Below, piece by piece: positions 1-12,900 of a stretch of 64,000 nt of DNA. The translations under genes were made by a program, and so were the position numbers. Below the pieces are notes generated by a model. It was not told the DNA's origin, did no database searches, and saw nothing but the letters and a program-made list of their open reading frames with translations. This stretch comes from Piscicola geometra. Taxonomy: Eukaryota; Annelida; Clitellata; Hirudinida; Piscicolidae. Each line of letters begins with the position of its first letter. The stretch's first letter is position 1. The stretch is from positions 8,778,962 through 8,842,961 of the forward strand of contig OX030962.1 in NCBI GenBank assembly GCA_943735955.1, given 5' to 3'.

Positions 1-3000
1 ATATACAGTATATATTCATAAATACTACTAAACTTTTTTCTAATAAAAAAAACTAAGTTTAACATTTTTTTTCCTTTTTCTTTAAATATTTATTTTTATT
101 AATTAGCTTTTTTCTCTTATAAGTTTATGATAAGTGTTTTTCATTGGTCTCCCATCTCACAAGTTCAATCATAATTTTTTCTGGTATATTTATTATTATT
201 TTATTTTTCTTCTATTATTTCAACAAATCTTGTTATTCTATTTTAATATTATATTATTGTTATTTCCATTTCTTATTTCACACTTTTCAATTTAGGAAAA
301 TTATTTATTCATAAACAATTTTTAGAAATTGTATTATATTTATACTTTTTTATTATTAATACTATTATGTTAATAATAAAATTTCTGTTATTTATTTAGC
401 ATTTTTACAAAAAAAAATTTTCTTTTTTAAATACTATTAAATATACCAAATATATTCCTTCATCTCTATGCCAATCTTTATTTTTTCCCGTCTCAAAAAA
501 AAAAAATTTTAATTTACTAATTTTGATAATTTATTTAAAATATAAATAATTAGAAACAATATTTTTATGATTTTTCTAAAAAATATGATTTTTTTGAATA
601 CTTGAATTGAAACATCAAGTCTAAAAATCAATGACACATCGATAAGGTCATGCTAAGGAAGGTGGAGTATAGAATAAAGCAAACAAAATAAATAATAAAA
701 AAGTAAAAAATAAAAATATATTAAAGATAAAAATGAAAACTTTCAAAAGAAGTAGAAAAGATTTTAAAAATTTGTTTAGAAAAATGGGGATTGGCTATTG
801 AAGAGATTGTAAAGAATTAGTAACAAGACTTGATAGTGAGAAAATAGAGAAACAAAGAAAAAAGGGTTTTATGCTTCGCATTAACTTATTTGTTTCCGGA
901 TCGTTGCATTTTTTAAATTAAGTTTTTTTAACGATTTTAGTTTTAGTTTCATATTTCTTTAATTTAATTCTTCATAAAACTCTTAATAGTTTTTACTATA
1001 AAGATGATGTCAACTTGATTAAAAACATAAATTTATTGAAATGAAGTTTCAAGTAGACTTATTTCATTAATTTCGGTTTCCACTAAAATTAGATTAATGG
1101 TATTTAATAAATACAGTAGAAACATTAAATTATTTAAAAATCAAAGAATTTCGAATTGACGAAAGCTCATGCCATGCACATCCCTATTTGTTCCTTCTCA
1201 GGCGTCACTAGCCTTCAAGCATGAAAGTTTATGACGTCAGCAAAATGAAATGGTGTGTTTATGTGTCTGTTTGTTTTTGCATTTGTGGATGTACGATTGT
1301 GTGTGCGTATGAATTTTGTTTTGTCTATGTCAAAGTAAAAAGACAAATACATTAAATTCTCAGTAATTAGTAAAGTCTTTAACACGTTTTTATCAACCTA
1401 TATATTTTTATTTAACAAAAATTATTTTACATTATTTTTGAATAAACCATGAAAAAATGTATAAAACTATAAACTAAGATAAGTTAAGTAGAAACCTACA
1501 ATGTGGATAAATAAATTAAGATTATTGGAAATCATTGGTCGTTGACAGATGGGTTGATGGAACTGTGTGGTACGACGGAATGACTTTAGTGTTCTTTTTA
1601 TGCTTTCTAAGTTATTAGTTTGTTAAGCTCATTGAGTTTATTGCAAGGATTTATGTTGTGTATTTGAGTTTTTTATTCTGTTTTATACTCTTCTTTCTTG
1701 TTATTTTTTGCGATACTTTTATAATACTTTTTTCATCTATTTGGTTCATTGAATATCTTGAGCTACTTATTTTTGAATTTTTGCTTCCAAAAAATAAAGT
1801 GACAATAAATGAAAAAATTCGAACCATAAACATCAACTGTTAAAACTTCCATGCTATTGACTGCATCGATCTTTTATTGGTTACAACAAGGTTGAGTGAC
1901 TTGTTTTATTAAGTTATTTATTGTCATGACTTTTTTTATTAATGAATAAACTTGCCAAAACAAATATGCTTCAATTCATGCATTATGCTCCAGAACAGCC
2001 TTTGACAATATAGGAAGAAAATTAATTTATTTACGTAGAAATAAGTTTAAAATTGCATCAAAAGTTTATAAAGTAACTTTTCACTTCAATAAAAGACTAA
2101 TATGCAATTTATAAGTTTAAATAATGTTTCAAATACTTATTTATTTTTGTTTGTGCTGCTGTTTTTGGTCACTTTATTTTTCCAAGCACTGGATTTATAG
2201 CTTCGAAAGTTCTTTCACCACAGAAAGATTTCATCGTAAAACTCCATGGGCAAACGTCGTTAACGTTAGCAAGCAGTGTCCAAATTGGAAACAAATAAAC
2301 TTGTTGAAAGATCAGCAAAACCGACGAAATCACCCAAGATTGTATCAAAAGATAAATTATCTTTTTTATTTTCGTAGTTTAAGACTTCATTGTTTGTTTT
2401 AAACGTGAAAGAAAATGTAATTAGAAAAGATAGCAATAGTCCTTTTTGAATTATGCATTCTGACTAAAACTAATTGCTTTAAGAATTCTAGACACGTTTT
2501 TTAAATCGTGAAAGTAAATATATTTTTGTTTACTTTTAAAAGGTTGTCTTATAAATTATAAGTTATAATATTCTTTAGAAAATATTATATTTAAATGCTT
2601 GAACAGTATGGGGTTTTGATCTTCAGAAGTGTATTATAGACATATTGAGATGTAAAAAAATAGATAGTGTTAAAGATTGAGCAAGTATTTTAAAATAGTA
2701 AAACAACCTATTTGAACTTGATAATATGAAATAGTTCATTCAATTTTTTTTTAAACAAACAAAGTTTTTTTTATTCATTATTTGAGTATTTTAAAACATC
2801 AACAAAAAAACATTTTTAATCAAGCAATCATTAAAAATAAAATAATTTAATAATGAAAAGACATTAAAAACAGAAGAATAATATTTGTTTTCACAAAAAA
2901 GAAAAAAAAATCCAAGAAACAGGGAAAGGCGATACATCTTCCGATAAAGGAAGAGGTTATCTGGCAATCTTAGCTTGGGTGGACAGACTGTTGATCATTT

Positions 3001-3842
3001 TAGTTGTTGCTAGTGTTATTGTAGCTATTAGTATTGTTTTGGTTGTACATTTTTCATTTTAATGTAGATTTACCAATTGATTTTTTTATTAATCATTTTT
3101 TAAACATTTTTTTTTCGATTCTACGTTTTTCTAGTTCCTGAACTTTAATATTATTTTCATAATCGTTTGTAAATGCTGGGAACAAGATTTTTCTAAATAT
3201 AACAATTTCTCAACCCTTTAGTTTTAAAATTTCCACGATTTATCAATCAATCAATCAAATCAATTTCTATAGCGCTCTTTCCACAAATTATAATGTCTAA
3301 AGAGATTTGGTTCTTTTAATTTTAATTGGCGCTAAATACCGAGGTCTTTGTACATTACAAATAATTGTTTTCTCAAATTGTTAACAATCTCAGTATTGTT
3401 AAGTGTTAATTTAAAATATGAAATGTTTTTGTTGAAATAAATTGAACATATATTTATATTTTTAAAACGTCTATTATAACCCAATTAAAATGAATTATTA
3501 TAAATAATAATAATTGTACCAATCTTTTTAATAAGCATAAATTTGGTTTGAAATAAAGAATTAGTTTTCCGAAAAAATTAAGCACTCAAAAAGTCCAAAT
3601 ATTTTTCTTTTTAAACTAATTTTTGTACACTTTGTTTATGATTATGTGTGTTCTAAATAACAGTTCAAATACTCAAAATCGGGAGAACTGTTAATATATG
3701 TATATATATTTTTTTTTCAACCATTTTTTCCCAGCCCTAGAACATCCAACTGTTTAAAAAGTTCTGAAAGTTGAATACATTTTCACACAAATAGACTTTC
3801 TAGAAATGTTTAATAAGGCAAATTATTAAAAAATTGAGACAC
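1..3842. other. AT-rich DNA, probable neuroligin intron or distal sequence
   Basis: No convincing exon is visible on either strand. The stretch holds homopolymer runs, one SINE-like 3' end (3243-3305), one TGACGTCA site (1232-1239) and a weak esterase-like open frame on the plus strand (2124-2402, discussed under findings). It most likely belongs to the intron following neuroligin exon 4. Confidence 0.5.
3243..3305 (-). repeat. SINE-like 3' end with GATT tail
   Basis: Read on the minus strand, GGAAAGAGCGCTATAGAAAT is followed by TGATTTGATTGATTGATTGA. The same block ending in the same tail occurs at 23265-23306 on the plus strand. Tetranucleotide tails of this kind mark the 3' ends of retroposed elements. 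Only the last ~60 bases can be recognised. Confidence 0.6.
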
Positions 3843-3937
3843 CTTTAGTGACGGGAGAGGTGAGAATGATGTTGGCGATGACAGCTCCGTAGGCGTGTCC
3901 GAATATGGTGACGTCATTTGGGTTGCCCCCAAACGAT
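3843..3937 (-). CDS. Neuroligin-like exon 4 (elbow, nucleophile replaced)
   Basis: The 95-base exon starts after ACATGTCAG and completes a Lys codon. It reads SFGGNPNDVTIFGHAYGAV, then IANIILTSPVTK. FGGxPxxVTIFG is the family signature before the nucleophile. The GxSxG motif is GHAYG, with Ala at the Ser position, so hydrolysis is not expected, as in neuroligins. The donor AAAG|GTGTCT is weak. The next family block (LFxxAIxQSG) was not found in 1-3842. Confidence 0.82.
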
Positions 3938-6900
3938 CTGACATGTGGTTGTGGTGATTGGTGCTATTGTGGGCTAGAGTAGAATCAAAATGTTTTTGTG
4001 GATGGAGGGTAGAATAATATTGGTAAGTGTGTTATAAAAAGGTATTCTGTTGGAACGCTGGTGTCAAATGTCGTGGTTAAAAGTGGTCGAATGATTATTG
4101 GATATGAATTGGTTTTTATGCATTTTTAACAATTCCTTGTTTTAGACAATGCAATCACGTAAAAATGTTTTCTCGCCAGAAATATCTTGATATAAAATAT
4201 AAAACTCTACCACTAATCTTTTCACTATCAGTCTTACACAAGTTTTTCACAATTCTATCTCCAAAACTATATATTTTAAAACTAAAATAAATGCAATTTT
4301 TAAAAACCACTTTACGAAATAATATTTAATAATTTAATTTAATAATAATAATAAAAATAATAAAATAACACCACAAGCCATATCAACAACCACAACAACA
4401 ACCACCACACATTACTTGGTGTTCTCCTTGAGCCACTGCAGAGAGGCGATGACGTCGAGGACTGCATAGTTGCCTGCTGCGTTGCTGTCTTCAGTGCTCA
4501 AGAAGCCTTTGTGGGGGTGGTGGTAGTAGTAGTAGTGGTGGTGGTAGTAGTTGTGGTGGTAGTGGTGGTGGTGGTGGTGGTGGTGGTGGTGGTGGTAGTG
4601 GTGGTGTTGGTGGTGGTGGTAGTGGTGGTAGTGGTAGTGGTGGTGGTGGTGGTGATGGTGGTGGTGGTAGGGGTGGTAGCGGTTAGGATTGAATTGGTAG
4701 TGTTGAAGATTGAGCAAGTGGTTTGAGAGTCCTAGTGACAATGATAGTGGCAATGGTTGTTAAAACAGTGATTGCTTTGATGGTGGTTGTTAGAGTGGTG
4801 ATGATGGAGGGAATAATGTTAATAACTGTGGTGATAGTGATTTGGTTTGGTGATTATGATAATGATAAAAATAATGTGAGAGAATGATGATAATGATTCT
4901 GCTAAATAGTAGTGATGAAGGAAAAAATCTCTTTCAGAAATTGAATTTAGAAAAATATAAGGCAAGCTTTAATATGAGTACTCAAGTGGCTGGTAAATAG
5001 AGATGAATTCAATGGTTATTCAAAATAAAATACTCTGATTTAAGGCAGATTTTGAAAAAGAAAATTTGTGAAAAAAGTGTTAGCTGGTTGTAATTTTAAT
5101 GGAGATATGTCAACGTATGTAAGAATGATTTTGGGAATTTAACTTGTAAAAGGGTAATGCCTTTTGAGATTGATGTTGCTTAATTGAAGAGTTAAGACCT
5201 TTCTGCGTGGCTTTAAACATTTGTGCAGTGAAATGCGTGAAGGGTGGATTGAAAGGAATTGAAAACTATAAAGTAGTGATTTAATGGCTTCAAGTGAAAG
5301 GCGAGTTGTTGTTAGATGAGAGCATTTGAAAGGCTCTTTAAAATAAGCTTGAGAAGCTTGAGCCGCTTACTGAATGCTGATTTAATAATTTTTGGCTTTT
5401 AGTTAATTAAATTAATTTGAAGTAACTAATTTAATTATTTTTTGATTTCTAACTTAATGGAAATCATTTTTAAGCAGTTCAACTGTTTTCTTTTTTTAAA
5501 ATAGATTTTTGAAGTTTAGCTATTTTGATACAACTTACGATTTTTAGTCTAAAAAATCTAAAATACATTATGATGGAATAAAACCGATTCGAACGGCTCG
5601 TTCAAATATAAAATTTCAAAGTAAAGAAATCAAAATCTAATTAAAATATAGATAGAAAAATGGTTTTAAATATTGGGAAAAATTTGTTTAAAAGAAATTT
5701 ACTAAAGCAAAATTTACATTTTTGAAACCTTTTTTTAAAGAGTAATAAATTATTTAAAATGCTCAAACACGTAATCCAAGCTTTCAAATTATCAACTCAC
5801 CTAAAACTCCCAGCCGGAAGTTGATTGTGACAACCATCACATGACCGAACGCCGCCATAACACTTCCATCGTAAGCGTTTCCGGTTCCGCTTTGAAATGA
5901 CTCGCCGTGAATGAAAAGCAGGACTGGCAGCAGTGAAGAGTCGCTTGGCGCTGGAAGGATGGATGGGATGGAGATGAAGATTGTTTGAGTTGGTTTTAAA
6001 AAATCTTCATTTGGTTTTTTGAATTGATGGGCTGATGGATTGGTCATAAATTTAATGATTTAGAGAAATAGAAATTCAATGAATGATTAAAAAAATTTTT
6101 TAATATTTTTGGTGGTCGGTGAAGAGCGAATGAATAGATATAACTAGATAGATGAATGAAGTAGTTAATAGGTTGATAAATAGACAGCTAAAAAATATAA
6201 TAGATAACTTTTTTTAATATGACTGATTTTAATAGCTAGATCAAAAGGTGAGAAAATGAAAAATTATAAATCAAGTAGCTAAGAAACTAATTTGAATGAT
6301 TGAAGAATGGATGAATGGGCAGCGGAATTTATGAATGGTGAATAGATGTATCAATTAAACGGATGAATAGTTTTTATACCACATATTAACAATTTAACGA
6401 TTGGTGGTTGAAACTTTATGAAGTTTTTCAGTATTAGCTTTCAATAAAACAAGATTAAAATAATTTTACACCAAATAATTTAAATAAACTTCAAAATATA
6501 ATTTTATTCATAATTAGAGAAAAAGATGCAATAATTTTATGAATGGATGATGGAGTGGGTGTTGTGAGTGAGGGATTAAATGGATGCTTCGGCTAGAGAT
6601 GGTTGATTACATTTTTAATTTAACGGTTAATTAAGTTATTAACTTTAAAGGGTGGCTGAAAAAACTAGTTTAAAAATTTATAGATGAAATTTTTTTTGTT
6701 AAAAAATATTTAAATTTAATTATCAACTCAGTTTCAAGATACACATTAACAAATTATATTTTTTTAAATGTTGTTTTCTGGCATAGTAAAATGAATAAAA
6801 AGCGTTGAATGAGTTATCTGACTAATTTCATTATTGAGTTGGGAAATATTTATGTTTCAAAAACATTATTCAATATTTTTTGAACAAATTCGCATTATGG

Positions 6901-9900
6901 TATCCTTGATCGAGTTTGAAAACTCTATTTATTTTAACACCACCTTTGCTGCTAAAATAAAAAATAACTTAGTTAAATAGTTGACTATCTTTTTAACCAT
7001 CTTGATATTAATTCATCTGTTGATCTCACCCAGTGTTTGAACGCGATGTTAAACTTTTTCGAATAAATTAAAGTTTAAAATGATTTGGAATCTTATAAAA
7101 TTTAAAAGTTTTTATTCTTTATTCATTCGTGTTTTTGTGATTTAGAAAAAGCATTTATTGTTATTTTGTAACATAGAAAAAGTTTAATAAATTAGATTAC
7201 TCCCAACTTCAGTACTTTGCATTGTACTTAGTCGTTTAATGCCTAGTCCGAGATATTAGAAAATGAAAGTAATGTAAAGATAGACACACCCTTCCTATTC
7301 TGCGAGTACCTTAAAATACCAATACATTCATACATTTTTAAAATATTGTTTTTTCAAATTTACGAAATTAGAAGTATTTTAAAACTATTTACTTTAAACT
7401 CTAAATCAATAAATATTGAAGTTCTTTGCCTTACATTCTTTCTTAACTTCGTTCTTTTATACCGTAATTTAATTTTTAATATTAATAGTATAATTTTTAC
7501 AACTCTTATACACTTGCTTTTTTATAGTATAAGATGAAAATTTTAATAAACTTGATATTGACTTTCAATATTTTCTAGATTTTTCTTTCTGTTTAGTTAT
7601 ATTATTCAAAGCAATAAACAAAATTCAATACTTTTGTGATGAACTGGCTTTTTTTAAGAAACACACTTTAATAGTTTTAATAGATTTGTTTAAAAAATTA
7701 AATAAAACTTTTTATAAAAAATTCCGAAGTTAAGTGAAAAAGAATAATTATGGTAAATTAGTTTAAATTGGGAAAATCTCCGTTATTATGCTATGAATGC
7801 AAGCAAAAGCTACTTTCAAACATATTCTTTGAGCTTTTTTATGATTACATTTTTCATTTTTCAATGTTTAAAAGTAATATGACTATAATATTAAAATTCA
7901 GTTACGATGATTGTTATTTTTTGCCATAATTACCACCGTAGACATTCTAGTTTTTTTAAATTCATGTACTAACTAAGGGTCCAAAAAACAATTAGTTTTA
8001 AAAAAATGATAATGTACGAAAAACAAAGGTGTACGAAATATCTATTATTTTACTGTATGTAATTTGTCAGAAGTATGCATGTGAGAAAAAAAAAAATTGA
8101 GCTAAGAAGTACTTTTATACTTATGTTCTCACATTTTCTAATAATCTGCAAAAATATTTGTACTCTTTTTTAAACTTCCTTTCTAATCTCTGTTTTATTA
8201 TTGATTGGTGTTCATTAGTATCCAGCACCTGATCGATATTAATTTAAATAACAATTTCCACATTGTTCCATTTACTGAAGAAAAAAATTTATTATATTTC
8301 ACAATTTTCATGTGGTTCAAGTGATCTTTTGAAAAGATAATTGAGTGATTTGTTAAGTAGTAAATGGATTTATTTAATTCAATTAATGGATCTGATCTAT
8401 GAACTAGCAATAAGTATTTCGAGCCCTCGACCCATTACGAAACAAAAAGTTGATCTAAATATATTGATACAAAAATTTGTTTTAATTAAAATATTATTTC
8501 ATGAATAAAAATTCATTTTAAGCGTAACTATTAACTTTTAGGTTCAAATTTCCGACATAAAAATAGCTTCGTAGCTTCGTAGCTAGTCTATTCAGTTAAC
8601 TTCGAATGAAACCTTAGTCCTAATCCAAACTCCAACCCTAATAAAATAATTTCGTACAAATTCATCTTACTTTGCTATTATCTCTTGGAGTGTCGATAAA
8701 GATAGTCGAGCTTGGAGATTTATCAAGTGTATGTTTCAACTTTATAGAAGAAACCCAATTAATCAATAATTTTATCATTCATATCGTTTTACTAAAATGG
8801 AGTTTTCTTTTTTTCAATATCTTTTGATTTTTAATTATTTACCCATTCATCCCCCTTTTGAGCCATGCATCCATCCATTCGAATCTCAGATTATATGTTT
8901 TTTCTCTTATCGTTTCATCAGAACATTCCATAGAAAATATCTATTTAACATCGTTTGCAAAACTTATACTTCCATTTTCTATTTATCTACAAACTTTTCT
9001 ATCTGGTCTTTCTAACCATTTATATATCTATTTTTTATTTTTCTATCTACTTATACCTTATATCTTTTTATTTTCTCATCTATTTATTTTTGGAAGTTTC
9101 TACTTTTTCCCCTATTATCGATTTAATCACTCGTTCAATCATCTGTTCAATTATTCATTTATTTTTCTATGAATTCGTTTTGACGTCAATCAAACCATCC
9201 ATTCATTCACCAATCCTTCTATCTCTTTTTATGTTCGTCATCTTGATAGAATCTAAGGCTTATTTCATGACCCTAATTTTTTTCTGGCATTTTGAAGATT
9301 TTATTTTGACCAGTTAAGCCAATAGCATGCTGGAAAAAATTAAAAGAAAGTATGCAAATCATTTAAAACAAAAACAAAAATAAATAAATCATTTTAATTT
9401 TAATTGTTCAAACCAACAAATTATTTTTAAAGATGATATATGGTCGAGAACACCAGATTTAATATCTGATATTCTAGTTGATATCGAAAACTTGTTTAAT
9501 GTGTGTCTACAGCGAGCAATAATGACTGGAACGATGGTGTTGCATTTGTAGTTTATCAAAATAGTTCATTAATAAATAATATTTATATATAATGCCGATT
9601 TATAAAAAATAAATTATTTTTATACAAAATAATTATTCTTAAATATATTTATATATAAAAAAATTATATTAAATAATTTAATACTTAGTTTTCATATGAA
9701 AAAATTAAATATAATTACTTTATATTCACATTTTTTGATTTACCTATTTATAGTCCATCCTCTTGCACTTATAACCTTCAATTCCTAATCAATAATAAAA
9801 AAAGTTAATATTTTTTCAATAAGACTATATAATGATCGAAATGGAGATTATATTCCAATTCTTCAATCCTCCAATGACATTAGCATGACTTGATGAATGG

Positions 9901-12900
9901 TTAGAAGTAGTGGCTGCAAAACGGAGGTGCTCTTAAGGGATTTTTTAATGACATAGTCTTGCATCCTTTTTATGTTGTCAGCCATGTAATGTAGGGGCTG
10001 AAGCCATAAATTGTTTTTTTGAGCTGAGGTACTTTTATTTATGGTGGGTATATATTTTGTAGGATGTGCGTCATTGCTGTCATATTTCGGTTTTGCTACA
10101 TTTTTTATTGCAATAGCATTTTGGCTATTTTTTACTGACGTTTTCACAAGTTATTAAAAAAATACGAATTCGCTGAGACATAAGAGAATTTTTACAACTC
10201 TTAAAATCAATCAGTTATTATTTATCCATTCATTAATTTTCTCATATTTACAATCATTATTCGTTCGTACATACATCAATCTACCATTCATGTATTTTTA
10301 AGTTTATTAATACATCTATTTGGCTATTTATTTACGTATTTAAATTAAAATCCATTCTTAATAATTTTGTTTATTAGTTCATTTATTCAACTATGTATTT
10401 ATCCATTTATCCGTCCATTAGCCCAAACCATCTACTCATTCATCTTCTCATTTATCTGCTCAATCATCAATTTTTACATAATTTAATGAATTTATTAATC
10501 CATTCACCAATTTAATCATTCTTTCATTCTTTCATTCATTTATTAAAAAAATATTTTCATCAAGATAAGATGTGAACATAATTCCATTATATTCTATCCA
10601 TGATTGCCTCCATTGTTGCTTATTTTCACTTTTATTATTTAATATTTTTCAAATGTATTTATTCATATCTCTAGTAATATTTCTATACTTTTATTGCAAC
10701 TGTTTTTTTATTTTTGATGTGTAGTGACTTTAGCACTGGTAACAGTAGTGAAAAAAAAGTAGTATTAGTAGTAGAAGTAGTAGTAGTAGTAATAGTAGTA
10801 GTATTAGTAATAGCAGTAACGATAGAAGTGGTAGTAATAATGATAATAATAATAATTTTAATAATATTATAATTAATATTAGACCATTAATAGAAGAAGC
10901 AGTTCAGTCAAGTAGTAGTGAGATCAGTTTTTAATTTTTTTGTTGTTGATAAAAATGGAGCTATTTAGTAGCATTACTTTTTAAGGTCATTTTTTCATCT
11001 TTCTTCTAATTGGCTTTCCTGATAAACATTAAGTTTAAATGAACTTTTCAAAAAGTTATTTGTGTACATTTTGTTTATTATTTGTGTTTTTATACTTTTT
11101 GTAAAACTACTTAAACTTTTGTTTAATATATTATTTTTTTAATAAGTTTTTTCAAAAATCATTGTCTTCAATTTGATGGGCATTCTCAATACCAAAAAAA
11201 ATTTGTTTACTTTAATAATGTTTGAAAAACTTTATTATATTTTAAATAATAATATTAAAAATGTAAACTAAATATATTGTTTCATATTTTTTTTATAGTT
11301 TTATGTCTTTTAAAAAAAATTTAAATTGAAGATTTAATTACATACAAAAAAACTCTTTTTCGATTTTATAAATTATAAATATTTAAAAAAAAATTTAATT
11401 CAACTATTTTTTATTCCTATTTTTCAAAACAGATGAAGACGTATTAGTGTTTCTACTAGAGACGAAACTAAGCCTAAAATTCATAAAAAACCTTAAAGTC
11501 TTAACTTTAATAAATGAAGTTAATAATCTACTTTTAATGCTTTTTTTAAACTAGTTAAATCAAAAATATTAATTTTTATGCTTTAATTTAAAGTAAGTCA
11601 ACCACGAATTTATGTAACTGATGTCTTTATTTTTTTTAAAGTTAGAAATGTAAAAAAAATTTGTCGCATGGGTGTTTATGACATTCGTAAGCTCATCTCC
11701 ACATCTTGTGCTTCTATGCGTTGTCAATGTCAGCTGTTAAAAAGTTTTAAAAAATATTTTATACATTTAAAATTTTTGTTTTGTTTTTATTATTAAAAAA
11801 TGATTAATTTTAATTGGAGTTGAATAGTTTTGCAATAATTCATTTTAAAAGAATACTTTTTATTAATTGTTTGTTAGTGATACACTTATTTTATACTGTA
11901 GTTATAATTGCTTCTGTATCAATAACGAAGACAATTAACTTTAATAGTAGTTTTCAGAATAGCAGCCTACAGTAGCAACATTACTACCCACACAAAACCC
12001 CTCCACACTTTAGAACATTAAGTCAGATGACGATTATTGTCATGTTGAGATCGTGAATTGTCAATTGGACGTTTAGAACAAGAGTTGTCATTGATGAGGG
12101 TGTTTTAGTGCCTCGTCTGCATGCATTAGAGGTCTTCTGATTTCAGGAAGTAATATGACGTCATCGATCAAGATAAAACTCATAACTATGCTGGAAGAAG
12201 GAGACGAAGAAAAAGAAGTGGAATGAAAGATGAAAAGAAAGAAAAACCAACTATTAAAAAAAATTGAGAATGTTATAAAAAAAACAGAATTAAAATTATT
12301 TGAAATAATTTTTAGAGAAAACTTTCAGCTGTGTTTAGTCATCAAGTGAAAAGAAAAACGCGTCATTCCAGAAAGATTAATGTTTTTTAAGTATTTGCTT
12401 GTAAGTTTAAAATGTTTATTCATAATATTAATAAGTAAATAATTGTGAATTTATCATTATTTTATTAAGATAAAAAACAAATCTAAGCAATAAATTTTTA
12501 TAAATAAATAAATTTATAAATTTAAATAAATATTTATAAATACGTAAAAAACTTTTTTCCAATTTTGGTTTGGATTCTGTCACTTTTATCATTTACTATT
12601 TAAAAGTTTGAATAGGTGAAATTTAGTTTAAAAATAAGACGCCTTTAAAATATTTCAATGTTTTTATTTTTATAAACTTCGGGAATAAAAAGATGAAGAA
12701 ACCACTTAAGATTCTATTATATAGGCTTTAAAGCTTTTAATATAATTTAATTTTGAACCTTCAAGATTATATTTAAAGTTTGGGATTTTATTGAAAGCTT
12801 CCGGTATTTTTACAAAAGAAACTTTTTTATTGAAGTTCAAATAATTTTCGATTTCCAAACTTCAAAACTCTGAGAAATGTAGCTACCTTGTTTGAACATA

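Noticed and set aside
9863..10147. 94-codon minus-strand frame in the large neuroligin intron
   Set aside because: It has no recognisable homology, no consensus splice sites matched to the neighbouring exon phases, and no ATG in a good context.
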